64,000 nucleotides of DNA from contig CM021322.1 in assembly GCA_010645155.1 (NCBI GenBank), positions 10,911,657 to 10,975,656 on the forward strand. Reading direction: 5' to 3'. A program made the translations under genes and the position numbers. The DNA is from Tigriopus japonicus. Taxonomy: Eukaryota > Arthropoda > Copepoda > Harpacticoida > Harpacticidae. Shown piece after piece: positions 46,823 through 59,774 of the stretch. The notes under the pieces were generated by a model. It made no database searches. It saw only the letters and a list, made by a program, of their open reading frames with translations, and was not told where the DNA came from. Every line of letters begins with the position of its first letter. Within the stretch, counting starts at the first letter, position 1.

Positions 46823-46882
46823 TTGTGTACTGAGAAAATGCTTCAGATTTGGTTATTTTGACGATGCTTTAGTATAATCGAA
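46823..46882. repeat. Half module 3
   Basis: A sequence matching only the right arm of module 2 (TGTGTACT, ATGCTT, TTTGGTTATTTTGA, TATAATCGAA) follows directly. No left arm is present. Confidence 0.5.
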
Positions 46883-47658
46883 CAAATTCAGTTAACTTAC
46901 CCAAAAGAAACAAAAGGAATGTTCTATTTGTGAGTTGAAATGTGACTAAATTTCCCTACAAGGACCCCCATAAACCATGGTTATGTATTCAAATATTTTT
47001 TTCTGAGCCAGTTTTTGTGTGATTCTTCACAAATATCTGCTTGTTACCTCTTTTTCTCAAATATTTAAACACATACAAGGCTTTAAATGAACTTTTATTC
47101 GCCAGAACAATTCAAAGGGTCTATAAAGAGGCAAACCATCTCAAAGCAAACTTGCTCTTGAATCAGTTTCTCATGTGCACAGTCGCGTTCTGTAAATTAG
47201 CCCATGTCTTATTATTATGGACAATGAATGCCTTTGGGGAGGGAGACCCAATGGATTTGTTTGCTTTTCCTCAAAGCCTTCAACATGCACAAAGATGGGC
47301 GTACATATTACATACTCGTCAAAGTTCTGGCACAAGTGGTCCCTAGCTCGAGATCTCGTTAATGGAAATGTCGAATCCACTCATGAGTCTACATTTATGA
47401 GCGTACCATTGTGGATGATTATGCTTATTCGAATCCTCCCAGCTTGAAGGGTTTCTTTTAGATTTGTTTTTTGAGCTCGCTAGAGGTCCCACTTGGGCCT
47501 CATGGACCCCAGTTCAGCCATTTTTATTGAGATAAAAAACGAAGCGTGTCAGTTGGTCCATTCGGGATTTTCTGCAAAAGGAAAATGTGTATGGCGAATC
47601 CAATTGGGAGCGTGTGTTCCAAATACCTTCAAATTCCGCCATCTCTGACAATCCCTGA

Positions 47659-48339
47659 CAAATTGGACTACCTAGATTCACAAATAAACCTTCAGCTTCG
47701 ATAGCTTTTTGGAAAGGTTCCGTTCCATTTGGCCTTCTTTGTGGACTTTTGGACCACTATGTTTTTGGCAGTCCAAGAAGAACTTCAGTTTTGATTGGCG
47801 AGACAAGCATGTTTCGGGAGATCGACCCCAGAGAGTTGAAACATGACATTGTTCGTTTTTCGGTCCTCCTCTGTTCTCAATCAGATCCAGATTGCCAGAG
47901 GACCAATCGTTCTAGTAGTTGGAACATAAGGCTTTTTTGGCAGCCTGATCCCGAGTTCCCAACAAGCAATGGCCCTTTAAATTGGATAGAAATTGGGACG
48001 AGTTTCCAATCCTTCAGAAAGAGAGAGTGGAACTACAGTTACTTTAATCGAACACGGAGGACCCATCCAAGCACTATTTCCACTTGGAACATCTGATGAA
48101 AAGATGACCAAAGGACGATGGTCCGTTTTACGAGTGTTCGCTCTCCAATTCATCTGAGGCGTGTAATTGAATGGTTGGTCACTTCTTCGAAACTGTGCTT
48201 GCACAACGACCACACCATCCTATCATCCAGACACAGATCGTATTGGATCTATTTTCAGAGTGTTCCCACAGATTTGGACACCCTCAGCACTTTCAAACTT
48301 CGAAGGCTGAAACGTTGTTGGCCTTGGTCTGATCGATAA
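47659..48339 (+). pseudogene. Unrecognised coding-like stretch with a tandem stop
   Basis: One plus-strand frame is open from 47659 to a double TGA at 48094-48099, and then again to 48339. Its composition is protein-like (FGLLCGLLDHYVFGSPRR; REIDPRELKHDIVRFSVLL; RRVIEWLVTSSKLCLHND). No family was recognised. A 78-codon frame on the other strand overlaps it, so strand is not certain. It could be a decayed gene or two exons with the stops in a short intron, but no suitable splice pair is obvious. Confidence 0.3.
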
Positions 48340-48344
48340 ATCAG

Positions 48345-48500
48345 TTCGCTAAAACCATATTACGTCCATGGGATCATGAGCCTCTCGTTGCCACCAAGTC
48401 TAAGTTGGCACAACCCAACAGCAAAGAGGATGTAAATAATCTGCAACTGGCTCTAAACATGGATCTTTTGGAGGGAGAAGAAGCCAAGAGCTGTAAATGA
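48345..48500 (+). CDS. Candidate terminal exon (51 residues)
   Basis: After an AG at 48344 a frame opens with FAKTILRPWDHEPLVATKSK and ends with LLEGEEAKSCK and a stop. The acceptor context is weak. The stretch follows directly on the coding-like region at 47659-48339 and may be the end of the same unknown gene. Confidence 0.25.
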   Translation, partial: FAKTILRPWDHEPLVATKSKLAQPNSKEDVNNLQLALNMDLLEGEEAKSCK

Positions 48501-49889
48501 CTGGGCGAGAGACCCAGATTCCCAGATCGTTTACCCTACTCCTCTTAAATGTGTTCCTCCTTTTGCAAGTTTCCCTTTTCCCAATAAGCGAATAAGGCTC
48601 GCCTTTTACAAAGCCCCCTATATATATTTGTACTCTGTAGAAGGGAGTTTGCTAATGGCTTTGGACTTTGGACCAGCCCCGACATGTATCTATAGTAGTG
48701 CCTAAAATAAGAATTTATAATTCTTTGCTTGATTTTACTGGGGGTTCCCATAGATGAGGCACGGTTCCATTTTATTGTTTTACCGCCCCAGGGCACAAAC
48801 AATGTGGTCTTTGTGATCCAGAACAACAGATATCCAAGACCATTGTAGAGTCCCTTGCTTAGTAATAGGGACGTTTATGGCCCTGGTTCTCACATTCTTT
48901 GCATTTCTTTCGAGTTTCATTGCTATTCAGAGCAGTTCCATGTCCAATGTTGTGAATTAAACGGGGAACAAGAAAATAGGGCGTCGAACTGACATTTTCA
49001 TATCCAACCATCTTTGGATCTGATTCGATGAGGGGTTGGTAGGTGCTTATCACACGTTAGCACACTTCACATGTTGTACATTCATGCATCCGTAAGGTAA
49101 CCAGATCGCTATCGGTGCTTATCAGAGGGTGAGAACAAGAGTATTGTACTTACGTAGGTTTGTGTGAAGAGATAAGAGATTCGGCACAGCAATCGTCTGT
49201 ACTCAATAATCTTTTCGACTATGGCCAACTTGTTCACTTGCCCATGAAAGGCCCTCCATTTCTTTCTTTTATCGAATCCGCCAGTTACAAAAGGAAAATG
49301 TATTCAGACCATGGTAAGGGAGCTTCTATTCGACAATATTGATAAAATTATTGAGTATTTAAAAAGTGGAAACAACAATGTGTCCTCGGTTTTCTTGTCA
49401 AGACATTGTGAAGGCTCCTTGAAGGAACCGTTTTCCTTAGAATGGAACGTCCCAAATATTGTGTATACACCTCGCGTCTTGCAATGGTCCAGTTTTCCTC
49501 AATCCCAACTTTGCTGAGGTTGGTAAAGACGGAGTTAGCACAAAAAAGAGCATGGTAGCAATCCTATGAGATAGGATATAAAACGTGTCTGAAGGCAATC
49601 TTGGGACAACGGTCCACCCTGGACCATTTTCTTTCCTATGTAATTGAACAGGGCAACGTTTGGTGGATTAATGAGCTACTCGCCAAATCAGAGCAAGGTC
49701 CTCAGATAATGATACAAAGCATCTTTGTTCCGTTTCAGATCAGTTCCTTCAGACATCGTAATGATGGTGGCATCTCTACAAATCCCACAACCCAAGTGTA
49801 ATAAAGATTTTTACTCGCATTCGACACACGCAAAGGTCGGACATTGATGCTGCCAGTAACCATCGTGTGTCTAAAGAACCACCAACACG
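48501..49889. other. Upstream region of the fucosyltransferase
   Basis: No gene is supported. A TATAAAAC word near 49574 and a TAATAAAG word near 49800 are weak promoter candidates for the gene starting at 49890. Confidence 0.4.
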
Positions 49890-52800
49890 ATGCCTCGTGT
49901 GTCCATCCGTCGGGTGTTCATGTATCTTCTTGCCATTGCCACAGTGGTTCTGGTGAGCTTGAACATTCATCAGACCCTGACGGGACACAATTCTTGGCCC
50001 GGGTTATCGGGTCCAGGAGTATCGGGATCAGGACCAGGTGGGACCGGGTCTCAATTGGTCGCCATGTGGGTCCAACAAGGTGGCGATGCCAACACCGCCG
50101 ATATCAAAACGGACATTCTCCTTGGACATGAAGGAACAGTGAGTGGGGTCGTCAAACAAGACGACCATCCAGTACCGGTGAACACAAGTGAGGCTTTGAC
50201 CCTTCGCATCAAGCCTTGGCATTCCGGACGCAAATTGGATCTCAGTCCACTGGACCCTAGTGATATGTCAATCCCCGAGCCCCATGAACGACCTTGGTTC
50301 ATGGCTGGAGGCAAGGTCCAACCAAAACAGTGCGTATTGGACCCAGTCACTCAAAAGCGGGTAGCTACCATTTTGCCGGAAGATGCTAACAAATCCAATG
50401 ATCGGATTCTAGACCAACTCATGTTCTACCCACCCAAAGGATACATTCCTGAGAACCTTGAGGATACGTCCACACCCCTCAAGAAGATCCTCCTTTGGAA
50501 CGGGATCAGCTCGTGGGGTGGAACCCGACCGGGACGTGGGGTCTTCTTGAAGCAGGAATGTCCCGTGAATTCATGTGCGATAACGACCTCGCGGACGGAC
50601 TCATTGAGTGCCGATTTAGTCTTATTCAAGGACCATTTCACCATGCCCACCTACCAACGGCCTTTGAACCAACTGTGGATGATGTACATGCTCGAGTGTC
50701 CCCTTCACACGCAGATGTTCAAAAGCAAGGATGTGTTTAATTGGACCTCCACATACCGATCCGACTCAACCATTGTGGCTCCGTATGAGCGATGGTTGTA
50801 CCATAACGAGAACGTTCGGGCCAAAGTGCAGCCCAAGAACTACGCAGCCAATAAAACCCGGACAGTGGCATGGTTTGTGTCGAATTGTGGGGCTCGGAAT
50901 GGTCGTCTCGATTATGCCAAACAACTCCAGAAATACATTCAAGTCGACATTTATGGGAGTTGTGGCTCGAAACGATGTCCTCGCTCTCAATCTAAGAATT
51001 GCTTCGAAATGCTCAACAAAGAGTACAAGTTCTATTTGGCCTTTGAGAACTCAAATTGTCAGGATTACATCACGGAGAAGTTCTTCGTGAACGGACTTGG
51101 GTAAGTCGAATGGGTTTGATCCCTCTCAATTACGAAAGTCAACTTTGAGCCTACTCCCCCTGTCCTCTTCTCCAAACAATAAATCGTAACAACAAAAAAG
51201 ACCATAACCAACGTTTGGGTCGTTGTCCCATTAGCTATTCAGAGAAAGTCTGTTAACTTACTACATAACTTGTGAAGGAAAACAAGCATGCCTTGCTCTC
51301 ATTTCGAACTCAGGCTCAGGCCTTTGAAAGGCCACAATCAATACGGATGGTTCAGATTCTGGCATAGAAACTAGTTGAGAGCTGAGCCTCTCTCATGGAT
51401 CTGAAACCACAACAATGGAGAATATTCGACATAACGAGCAAGAATGGTTTTGTTTTCCCCAAAATCTCACCGCAAGTAATTGTAGGAGTAGCAGCAACTT
51501 ATTGGTTGGTTGGTTGGCTTTCTTGGAACACAGAGAATTAGTTCAAATATTTGAAAGTCCTCCCATAATTCCCAAACTTCCTGACGTGAAGGCCAAACAA
51601 ACTTATGGGGTTCCTTTCACATGCACAAACAATGAACAAGGAAAAGCTCTACATTCGCAAAAGGCTTCGAAGTGCACAATGGCGAAATCTTAAAATTTTG
51701 AATTGAGTTCAGAACAAAGTTTTTGAGCTTAATGCAATAACGTCAGAAGCTTGCTTGAGACAAAATACGAGATTAAGGACATTGAGGTTTGTTCCCACCT
51801 TTTAGTCAAATTTGGTCATAAAAAAGCAAACATGCATTAAAGATTTTCATGGTGAATAAAACGGCTGGGAAGATTTAACCCTTGTTTCTGCACTCGGAAA
51901 AAAAAAATCACAAAATCGAGCAACGACACAATAATGCTTCATAGAGTTATTAAATTGTTGCACAAAACGCTGAAGTTGTGAAGAGACTTTCAATTAGCTT
52001 TATGAAATATTTCAGATTCTTAAGCTATATTAAGAGCTAAAATGAAAAATGTCATTTGGATTTTTCTCTCATAACTGCTCATTTTATCCTTGTGCAATGG
52101 TCATAATCTGAATTTTCATGATTTTAAGTGGTTTTTCCTGCTGTTGGCTCCTATGATATATGAATTAAAGGCGATGTTATTGCCCCACATACCAGGACAT
52201 GTACGGCACGCTTCTGACTAGGGCATGAGAATTTACCCAGAGCTTCAACACTGACAAATGGTGCTCTCGTCCAATCTCCACGGTGTTTTTAAAACACTAC
52301 ACAATCTTTTTATGTTCGCGGACGCAAAGTAAAGAACAATTTTACTTATCTCTTTCACACCCATGCATTCATTGCTAACGCATGGCCAGACCACAAAGCT
52401 TCATCCATCAACCACACAGGATCCTTTCTTTTCATTTCTTATCCTTAACAACGAGTTTATGTCCTGTACGTACTGTTTTGTTGTTGTTGTTCCTTTTGTT
52501 CCCACAAAAACGTCCTTGGTCCAAAAACCAACCAACAGAGTTTCAATTCATTTCTGACCGTTTTTCCTTTCGCCAGAAGCACTTTTGCCGTAATGAAAGG
52601 TTGTTCATTTGAAATTTTGCTGGGATATGCTTCAAAAAAGAGCTTGAAGGTTAACGGATGGAGATTGGAGACCGGGGAAAGGTTGCTTGCTCAAGAGATA
52701 AATGGTCTTTGTCTGACGTTGAGAGTGCTAGAAGTGCTTGAAAGCAATCAAAGGCCGAAAGACCTTCGTTAGCCAAAGGTTTATTCAGGGCATCAAAGAA

Positions 52801-55800
52801 TCTAAAAAACACTCACAATTGCGCCTTTTTGTGATGTGGGAAAATGGCTGGAGTGCCGCTCTTAATCAGTGTTTGTTGAGAAGAATGGTGATCCATTCCT
52901 TTGGGATTTTGGAGGTGGAACGTGGTCCTTAATTCGTGTTTGGAAAACTTTCGTCTTCAAGCCCCCTTGATGATCGAGGGTATTTTAGGGGGTCTTAACC
53001 AAAAGCATTCATTCCACTTTCACTTCAAGAAGGGGACCAACCATTCAAGGGAAGAGTGTCTACCTCAGGTGCAAATTGCTTTCATAATGAAACTGTACTG
53101 AGAATTCCAGTGTTTTTTATGACGGCTAATCATTTAAAAGAGTGTGCACAAGGCTTCTTTTGATAATGTTACCAATCAAAAAGTATAAGATAAAAGTAGT
53201 GATGAACCCAAACGTTTAGTAAAATTAAACAATTAGGAACGTATTATTTTAAACATTTAATTAAGCAATATGAAAAAACAAGCAAGGCTTCCTTTTTTAT
53301 ATAACGGCCTTTTTCTAAATAAACGAGCTCCGAAATGCTTGCTTGCCTTCAGATTTGGAAAGTTTGATCAAAATCGAAACCGAAATTTAGGAATCAAACA
53401 ACTGAAAGGCGAAAAATGTTATGAACTTTTAGTTGAAAAAACTTCTTATATTTTTAGACAACTGAATATAGGTCCTTTTTATGAATCGACAGATGCTTGG
53501 CAATTGATATTCACGAGATCTCACGCTTTTCTAACGTCAGTGTGCCATTTCAGATAGAGATCTAGCGACCTTATGTGTTTTTGCTTTGAAACGGTGCTTT
53601 TTTATGTACGAGTCAGCTCGCAATAAAACAATTGGCCACTTCTATCTGTCCTAAAAATAAAGCTCTGAAATCATTGTTGCAAGTGCATGTTGGAGAGATT
53701 ACATTGGCATTGCCGAAAAAGGGGATAAAATAGCCCGGGCAAAAAGTGCAAGGCTTCACATAAGGAGATAACGAGCCTCTTTTCGTCCTGAAACATCTTC
53801 AGAGACTTGGCCAATTTTGAGTGACAAAAGCGGCAATGAATTCTTCTCCCACAAGAAATAAATTGAGAAAGCAACGGGGACATTTTTGTCTTCCGTGGAA
53901 AGAAAGCCCTTTTCTTAATTAAATTTCCTCAAAAATTCGGTCGCTCAGCAAGTTCCCAAGATTCCCTCAAAACTTTTTGGTCGGGCGAGAGAAACAAAAA
54001 TTCCGGGGGTTTGTTTCCCAAAGGGAACAAGAAAAGCTTGCAGAACTGGAAACAAGATTGGGCGTGTGTGTCCCATATCCATTAATTTTTGTCTCTCCCT
54101 CTCATTCAAGGCATGACATCCTGCCCATTGTGATGGGTGCCAGACCCCAAGACTACCAAAGAAGTTCGCCCGAGCATTCCTTCATTCACGTGGACGACTT
54201 TGACGGACCCGAGAAGTTGGCGGAATATCTCCACAAATTAGATCAAAATGACGATCTCTACAACGAGTACTTCCAATGGAAGGTGAGGATATTACCCCTG
54301 TAAATGAGCTAAGATTAGGGCCTTTAAGCCGGTAAGTCTCGAACCAGCGGGGGTCGACCTTAATTGTTTCATGAATATGTAAAGCTCGAGCAAGAACCTC
54401 CCAGGAAGTTGGTCTTAAGTTCGGCTGGAGCTCACAATTTTGGTGGAGACGGAAAACATCTCGGAAAGCAATTTGGTTTCCCATAAATCGTCTTCCGTCA
54501 ATTGCTCACGAAAGAAAAGGGCGAGACCGGAAATGGGATTGTACCCAACGATAAATTGGGATCAATACGGTTCTTGGAGTAACCTTCTCTAGGAATCACT
54601 GAATGGTGAAAATCACTAATAATGGGATTTTTTTTCAATTTACTTCTGTAAGGTAGACACGCCTTTCAATTTTTAAATCAATTGAATATCGGAGTCTTTA
54701 AAAAGTTCAAGTGTAAGAAAGTTTTGTACAGAAGAGGACATGAAATGAGTGAGCTTGGCCCTTTTGTTGTAATGAATAACAAGAAAAGGGCGAGCTCATT
54801 CATTCTGTGAAGGATTACATAGTGAACTTTGAGCGAGCAAAACTTTTGACTAAGATGTTTAATCGAGTTGAAAATTGAAATATAGATTCTTTGTCACACA
54901 TGCCCCAATGAAAAATCTGAAAGTTTGTTGGATTTAAATCCACCTTTCAGAAGTCCTTCCTGCTTCTCCGTCTTTTTTAGCGCTACTTTGTTGTTTTACA
55001 TGACTTCGATCAAGCTTTCATTCAGAGTGCATCCATACATAGTATATGCTCTATTCTTCCACAAGTGCAGATCTGGCTTGATCCCCGAGAGAATTGCCGG
55101 AAGATGCCATGCTTTAAGTAGATGGAAGAGGCCCTTGAGAGTGCAGAGAAGTTTGCGTTCCCAAAGTCGAATCATTTGTCAAATTTGATGATAACTTTCC
55201 ACTGGAAAGTTCCCACGTCGCTTCACGAGCACGCACTCATCGTTCTCAAAGGGCGAGGATAGATAGATGACACTTCGAGTCTTGATAGCAATGGTATCGA
55301 CCTTTTGGCTGGGAACATCCAGGGACATACATTTATCAAGTGTGCCACTCTGCAGATGCGTGGAACATGACTGAGGTCTGGCACCAGTTGGTTGGTTGGT
55401 TGGTTTCCTTTTGACATTGAAGCCTTTGAAGGTGATGGAGGTCCCTATTTGATAGGGTAATCCTGTTGAAAGATCCCTCGAGATGCATACATTCCACTTT
55501 ACGCCTAAAGGAGGACTCGATGAGCATATCATCGTCATCTCCTGGACTGAATTGACGCCTTGACTTTTCCGACAACCACTTTTGATCTGACATTGTTGAG
55601 CGAAATTCCGTTTCGAATCTCTAATTGGACAATGGATTTGAGGGCTTGGTTAGAAAATGTTTGTTTGATCGACGGTTTGTAGGTTTGAATCGTAAAAAAA
55701 GATTCTTCTAGATAGAGATGAAAATGGGAAATTCAAGTAAACGTAATCAATCATCAAAATTCTAGCTCGAAATTTGTTGAAAAAACTGCCAAGCCAATAG

Positions 55801-57074
55801 ATTGGTGCAAAATTTTATGATGGAGCAAAGGAAAATAGATCAATCAAGGTAAACGAGCTTGCAATCTCAAGGAAAAGCAGAGTATCATATCAATTTATGA
55901 TTTTTTTTTTCGCCTCCAGTTCCAAAAAAGGTCGTGAAGTGCTGGACTATTTTAGGAATTTTCCTTATTGATACTGACGCAATTTAGAGCTACAACTTGT
56001 TTTGTCCAAAACTGGACACTTTCATGTTTTCAAGCTGGTGTTAAAAGGTTCAAAATGCAACAAACAAGAAACCAGAGATTCGTGAATGTTTTGAAGATCA
56101 ATAGCGAAATTCAAACGAGTTTCGCCAAATTATTCTTCCAAGAAAGGCTCAGAAAATCAATCTAAACTTTTCTAGCTTCTTTACATCCGGCCAGAAATTG
56201 AATCCATGAATGATGAATATCGCATTTGCAATTCATCATTATACGAATGCCTAAGTGCATATTCCAAGTTTACTTTGGTCTTTACGTCTAAGAAATACCA
56301 AGAAATTATTATTTATTCAAGAAATGTGGTCCATTCTAATTTAAAGTAGTGATGAACTAAACCCGCTTTCGATAGGGTCGTTTAAGGCCACCAAGTCTGA
56401 TACCGCAAAAGCCATATAAAAAATACTTTTTTAAACCAAAAAGTTTTTCAGAAAATTTAGAAATCAGTTATTGCCTTTTTGAAAAATAAAATGTAACAAT
56501 TCATTTTCTTGTTTTACTTTAAATATAACTCTTTCTTAGCTTTTTCGCTTATGTGCTTGACCGCTTCTCCTGTTTGTCCAGCCAATCCGGTTTTAGAATG
56601 CCGACCGATTCCAATCGCAATTGGTCTTCCAAAGCAGTTAAGCGATAAAGCCGATAAGCCACGAGAATATCAGGTGTTATTTCGTTTTTTTTTCTTCTTT
56701 GAATGGCAACACATCTCGCAATGATTCATTCCACTTTCCCGCTCATTTTTTTCCAGGGTACTGGTGAATTCATCAACACCAAGTTCTTCTGCCGTGTGTG
56801 TGCCATGCTCCATGACCCCAAAATAGTGGACCACCAAGCGGAGCAACCTTACTACAAGGATATTAATGAATGGTGGCGAGGACCAGGCACCTGCATCAAT
56901 GGATCATGGAGAAAGTTCTATGAGGCTTTGGAGCGTGACGCTCAATCCAAACGCGAAGAACGCGAAAAGCAACGCCAACAAGCCCTTCTTTTGACCCAAG
57001 AAGCACCTCAGATCGTTGAAGGTCAAGTTCAGGACATGGATCTCAAAAACGACAAGAAGGACCCGACTCAATAA
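49890..57074 (+). CDS. Glycoprotein alpha-1,3-fucosyltransferase (GT10 family), 3 exons
   Basis: A Golgi type II membrane enzyme that transfers fucose from GDP-fucose to N-glycans in alpha-1,3 linkage. Coding exons are 49890-51100, 54111-54282 and 56757-57074. Phases match (2, then 0) at GT-AG junctions, giving 566 residues. A single signal anchor spans about residues 9-24 (VFMYLLAIATVVLVSL), and a long Gly/Pro-rich stem runs to about 195. The catalytic region opens with KKILLWNGISSW. The GT10 hallmarks are VAWFVSNCGARNGR, DIYGSCGSKRC, FYLAFENSNCQDYITEKFF and NGLGHDILPIVMG, the last across the exon 1/2 junction. The C-terminal FCRVCAML supplies the C-x-x-C pair. It is most like the core-fucosylating FucTA group of invertebrates, though the subgroup is not certain. 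The C-terminus is Lys/Gln-rich and charged. Confidence 0.93.
54310..54484 (-). CDS. Coding-like open frame inside fucosyltransferase intron 2
   Basis: A minus-strand frame starts with an ATG at 54484 (MGNQIAFRDVFRLHQ) and continues with protein-like composition (LRPTSWEVLARALHIHETIK) until it runs antisense into exon 2 of the fucosyltransferase. The intronic part is the unexpected portion. No family was recognised. Confidence 0.2.
55179..55593 (-). pseudogene. Nested open frames in fucosyltransferase intron 2, apparently frameshifted at a CCAA repeat
   Basis: A frame starts at an ATG at 55593 in good context (AACAATGTC), encoding MSDQKWLSEKSRRQFSPG, and runs 85 codons. A second frame, one base later, is open from 55538 to 55179. 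It looks clearly protein-like after the shared (CCAA)n tract near 55390-55410 (MSLDVPSQKVDTIAIKTRS, ENDECVLVKRRGNFPVESY). Gain of one four-base unit in the tract would produce exactly this shift. The product is unrecognised. It may be a nested gene, a length-variable gene or a remnant. Confidence 0.35.
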
Positions 57075-57905
57075 CTCCCTCTCGAGTTTTAAAACCTTGG
57101 TCGGGGTGATGATACTGATGCTGGTAAACTGTGATCCTGTCTTTGGATCTCTCTTGAGAGGAGATCTGGAACAGATTGTATCGGTGTCAAGTCATTGAGG
57201 TTCAACGGACACGTTTGAATTTGGCGCTCTTTTTTCAGAGCTCGAGTTCAGTGAATATGCATTCAGGCGATGTATTAAGCCACAACTGTGATTGATTCTA
57301 GTTTTCCTAGCATACTACTACATATGTATTGTACTCATTTTTAAAGCCATGCCAACAAGGTCAACAATCCCGTTTTAGTTATTCATTCTGAAATTTTAAG
57401 ATTGTGTTGCAATGCTTGGAGCATTTCAGTGAGTTTGCCGACGAAATCATTCCTACTTACGTGATATCACTTCCTGTTATTATCTGTTTTAACGGAAATT
57501 GCTACGTTCACATTCAGATTCATGCTAGAGTCTGGTTGTATCATATTCTTATGTTATGAATATATCCACTTTGTTTTCGCTTTGAGTCCTCGTTTTTTGT
57601 TATCTACTCAAAATACGCATAACTTCTTTGTAAATTCCAACAAGAGAATATAAATCTTAGAAAAACAAGGATATCAACAAGTTTTGCTTCATTTTGACCA
57701 TATATTTTAGCCAGACTGTTCTGTTCTGTAAATCTTTAATTTTTAGTTGTGGTAATATGAAGAATACCAATATCAATGGGTAAAAACTGTTTCTTGTTGA
57801 ATAAAGAGGGGGTAAAAATTGAGACACATAGGGTTCTTAATACCTCATGGTACACAAATAATTTTATTATTTTAGAAATGCAACCCCTTTTGCACATGCC
57901 ACTTT
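57075..57905. other. 3' region of the fucosyltransferase
   Basis: It holds the presumed 3' untranslated region. No AATAAA is seen close to the stop. AATAAAG occurs only near 57800. Confidence 0.4.
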
Positions 57906-58354
57906 AGGTGTTATTCTAGCTTCAAAGTGAAGCAAAGTATACTTTCCATTCTCTCAAGGCTTAATTACAAGCCAGCAGGCCAAAAATAGATCCCGAGCGA
58001 CTTCCACCTTCAAAACTAAACTCTTGGAAGAAAAAGCTTTTTATTGAACACTTTTTCAATGCAAACAATTACCAATATACACCATAGGCTACCAAAGAGT
58101 GGCCAAGAGTGGGAGTATTTTTTTTGGAACGTCCATCGTCAATACTATACTGACTCCTTAGAGAAAGATGGAGGCTTTCAAACTTCTTTCTTTTGTTTGT
58201 TCTGGACTTCCTGCCTATCAAACCCCAGAAATATCAATGAATACAAGAAGCGTGATTGGTATTCTTACTCTGTTGAACAAGATACTTTCCTTCTTCACTT
58301 CAAGGCCGAATAGAAGTGTCTACTTTGCTTCACTTTCAAGCTAGAATTTCACCT
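57906..58354. repeat. Inverted-repeat element, about 450 bp
   Basis: AGGTGTTATTCTAGCTTCAA on the left is matched in reverse complement at 58320-58354, with the block AAAGTGAAGCAAAGTA shared by both arms (about 40 bp each). The interior has no recognisable protein. This is probably a MITE; target duplication was not identified. Confidence 0.55.
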
Positions 58355-59154
58355 TTTGTGTTGAGTCTTATTTCAATCGCACCCCAACACAAGAGAATAA
58401 AAAGATGAAAATAAAACTTACAAAAGAATTGACATTTTGTGTTTTTGCTCTACGCAGAATAGAAACGAAAGTTCTATTTTCCTGCCTTGTTGTCATGTTT
58501 TTCTGAATATCAAAAATACAGTAATAAAATGTCAAGATTGTCGACATGACGCTTCAATAATTCGTATTAAATAGGGCATGCTTGCATGTATAAATTGCTT
58601 TCTTGGGAGAAACTTTAAATGCGTGCTCTGGAAAAAACCAGTTTTGACCATTTTGTTCCGCATGCAAGCTTCTCTTAATCCATGAATTGTGAGGAAATGT
58701 GTTTTCAAAATAATTGAGAAATTTATTGCCCACTGAATCATTGACATAAAGACAAAATGAATATCAAAGTGGTCAGTTTAGGGAGCAATTACTTTTTTCT
58801 TCCAAGCCCAAGACACACAAACAGCCTTTGCCGAAATAGTTTATGGGATTCAAAATAAATGAGATATTTTCTTTTTTGATAATTTCAGCTCAAAAAAAGG
58901 AACAAAAGGTCAAAAAGTTTTCAAAATCAGTCTTTTGTCTGTTTTGGTCTTCGAAAACTGTTTTTAGATCATTTGGAAACCCCACGTAAGTTTAATATTT
59001 GAGTCAACGCAACCTTCCCCTTACTTTTGGTCGATTTGATCCAAAACATTGGATGTTCCATACAATTTGTGTTATACGTCCTTGGTTCTATTAAGCATTA
59101 AATTAAAGTTGGTGTTGACGGATTTTTTTTCAATAATCGCTGACGTTCGCCATC
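58355..59154. other. Non-coding interval
   Basis: AT-rich and without supported features. Confidence 0.4.
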
Positions 59155-59314
59155 TTGGAAACTCAATTAATACAATATCCAAACCCGGTGTCACTTTGGA
59201 TATTATTCCGAGAGTTTTTTCTTAAGTTTATGCGATTACGTTACTTTCCTTTCTGTCGGGTAAATATAGACATATCTCTTGGTTACTGGTTCAAAAGCTA
59301 TTTACTAACCACTT

Positions 59315-59774
59315 TTGCATCCCAAAAATCTAATGCTCGAACGCTTTTCGAGCTTTCTTTCGATTTTCCTCCCAATCTCTGTAAGCTCAGCACATCTTAC
59401 TGATTTTGGGTCCCGCCTTCATTCCCATTTGCAACAGGAAATGGAGGCTATTTCATATTCAACCGCCCGTGTACCCATTGGAGCTAGTCGGTTGTTGATG
59501 ACTTGGTTTCCGGTGGAACATGTCCGCTACGGAAAAGAGATCCGCCGAATTGACGATGATGGCTTTGGCCGTTATGCCGATCGATATTTCAACACTCTGC
59601 TTGCCTTACTACGTCATTGGAGGCTTCTGCCGCTCATTTATCAAGTTTTTCTTGCAACAAAACACAGTTCAAAACCTGACCAATGGATTGGACCGCGCAT
59701 TTCGTGTTCAAACAACTTTTTCCTCCTTCAAAAAGAGGCCTTTGTTGAATAGATTTGAATGGTATTGTTCGTAG
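59315..59774 (+). CDS. Two overlapping coding-like frames, unrecognised
   Basis: One frame (59315-59752) reads protein-like around VPIGASRLLMTWFPVEHVRY. Another (59520-59774) starts with an ATG and encodes an 84-residue protein with a hydrophobic N-terminal half (LTMMALAVMPIDISTLCLPY) suggestive of a membrane span, and a basic tail. A possible acceptor (TTTGCAACAG) precedes the region at about 59439. Which frame, if either, is used cannot be told. Confidence 0.3.
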
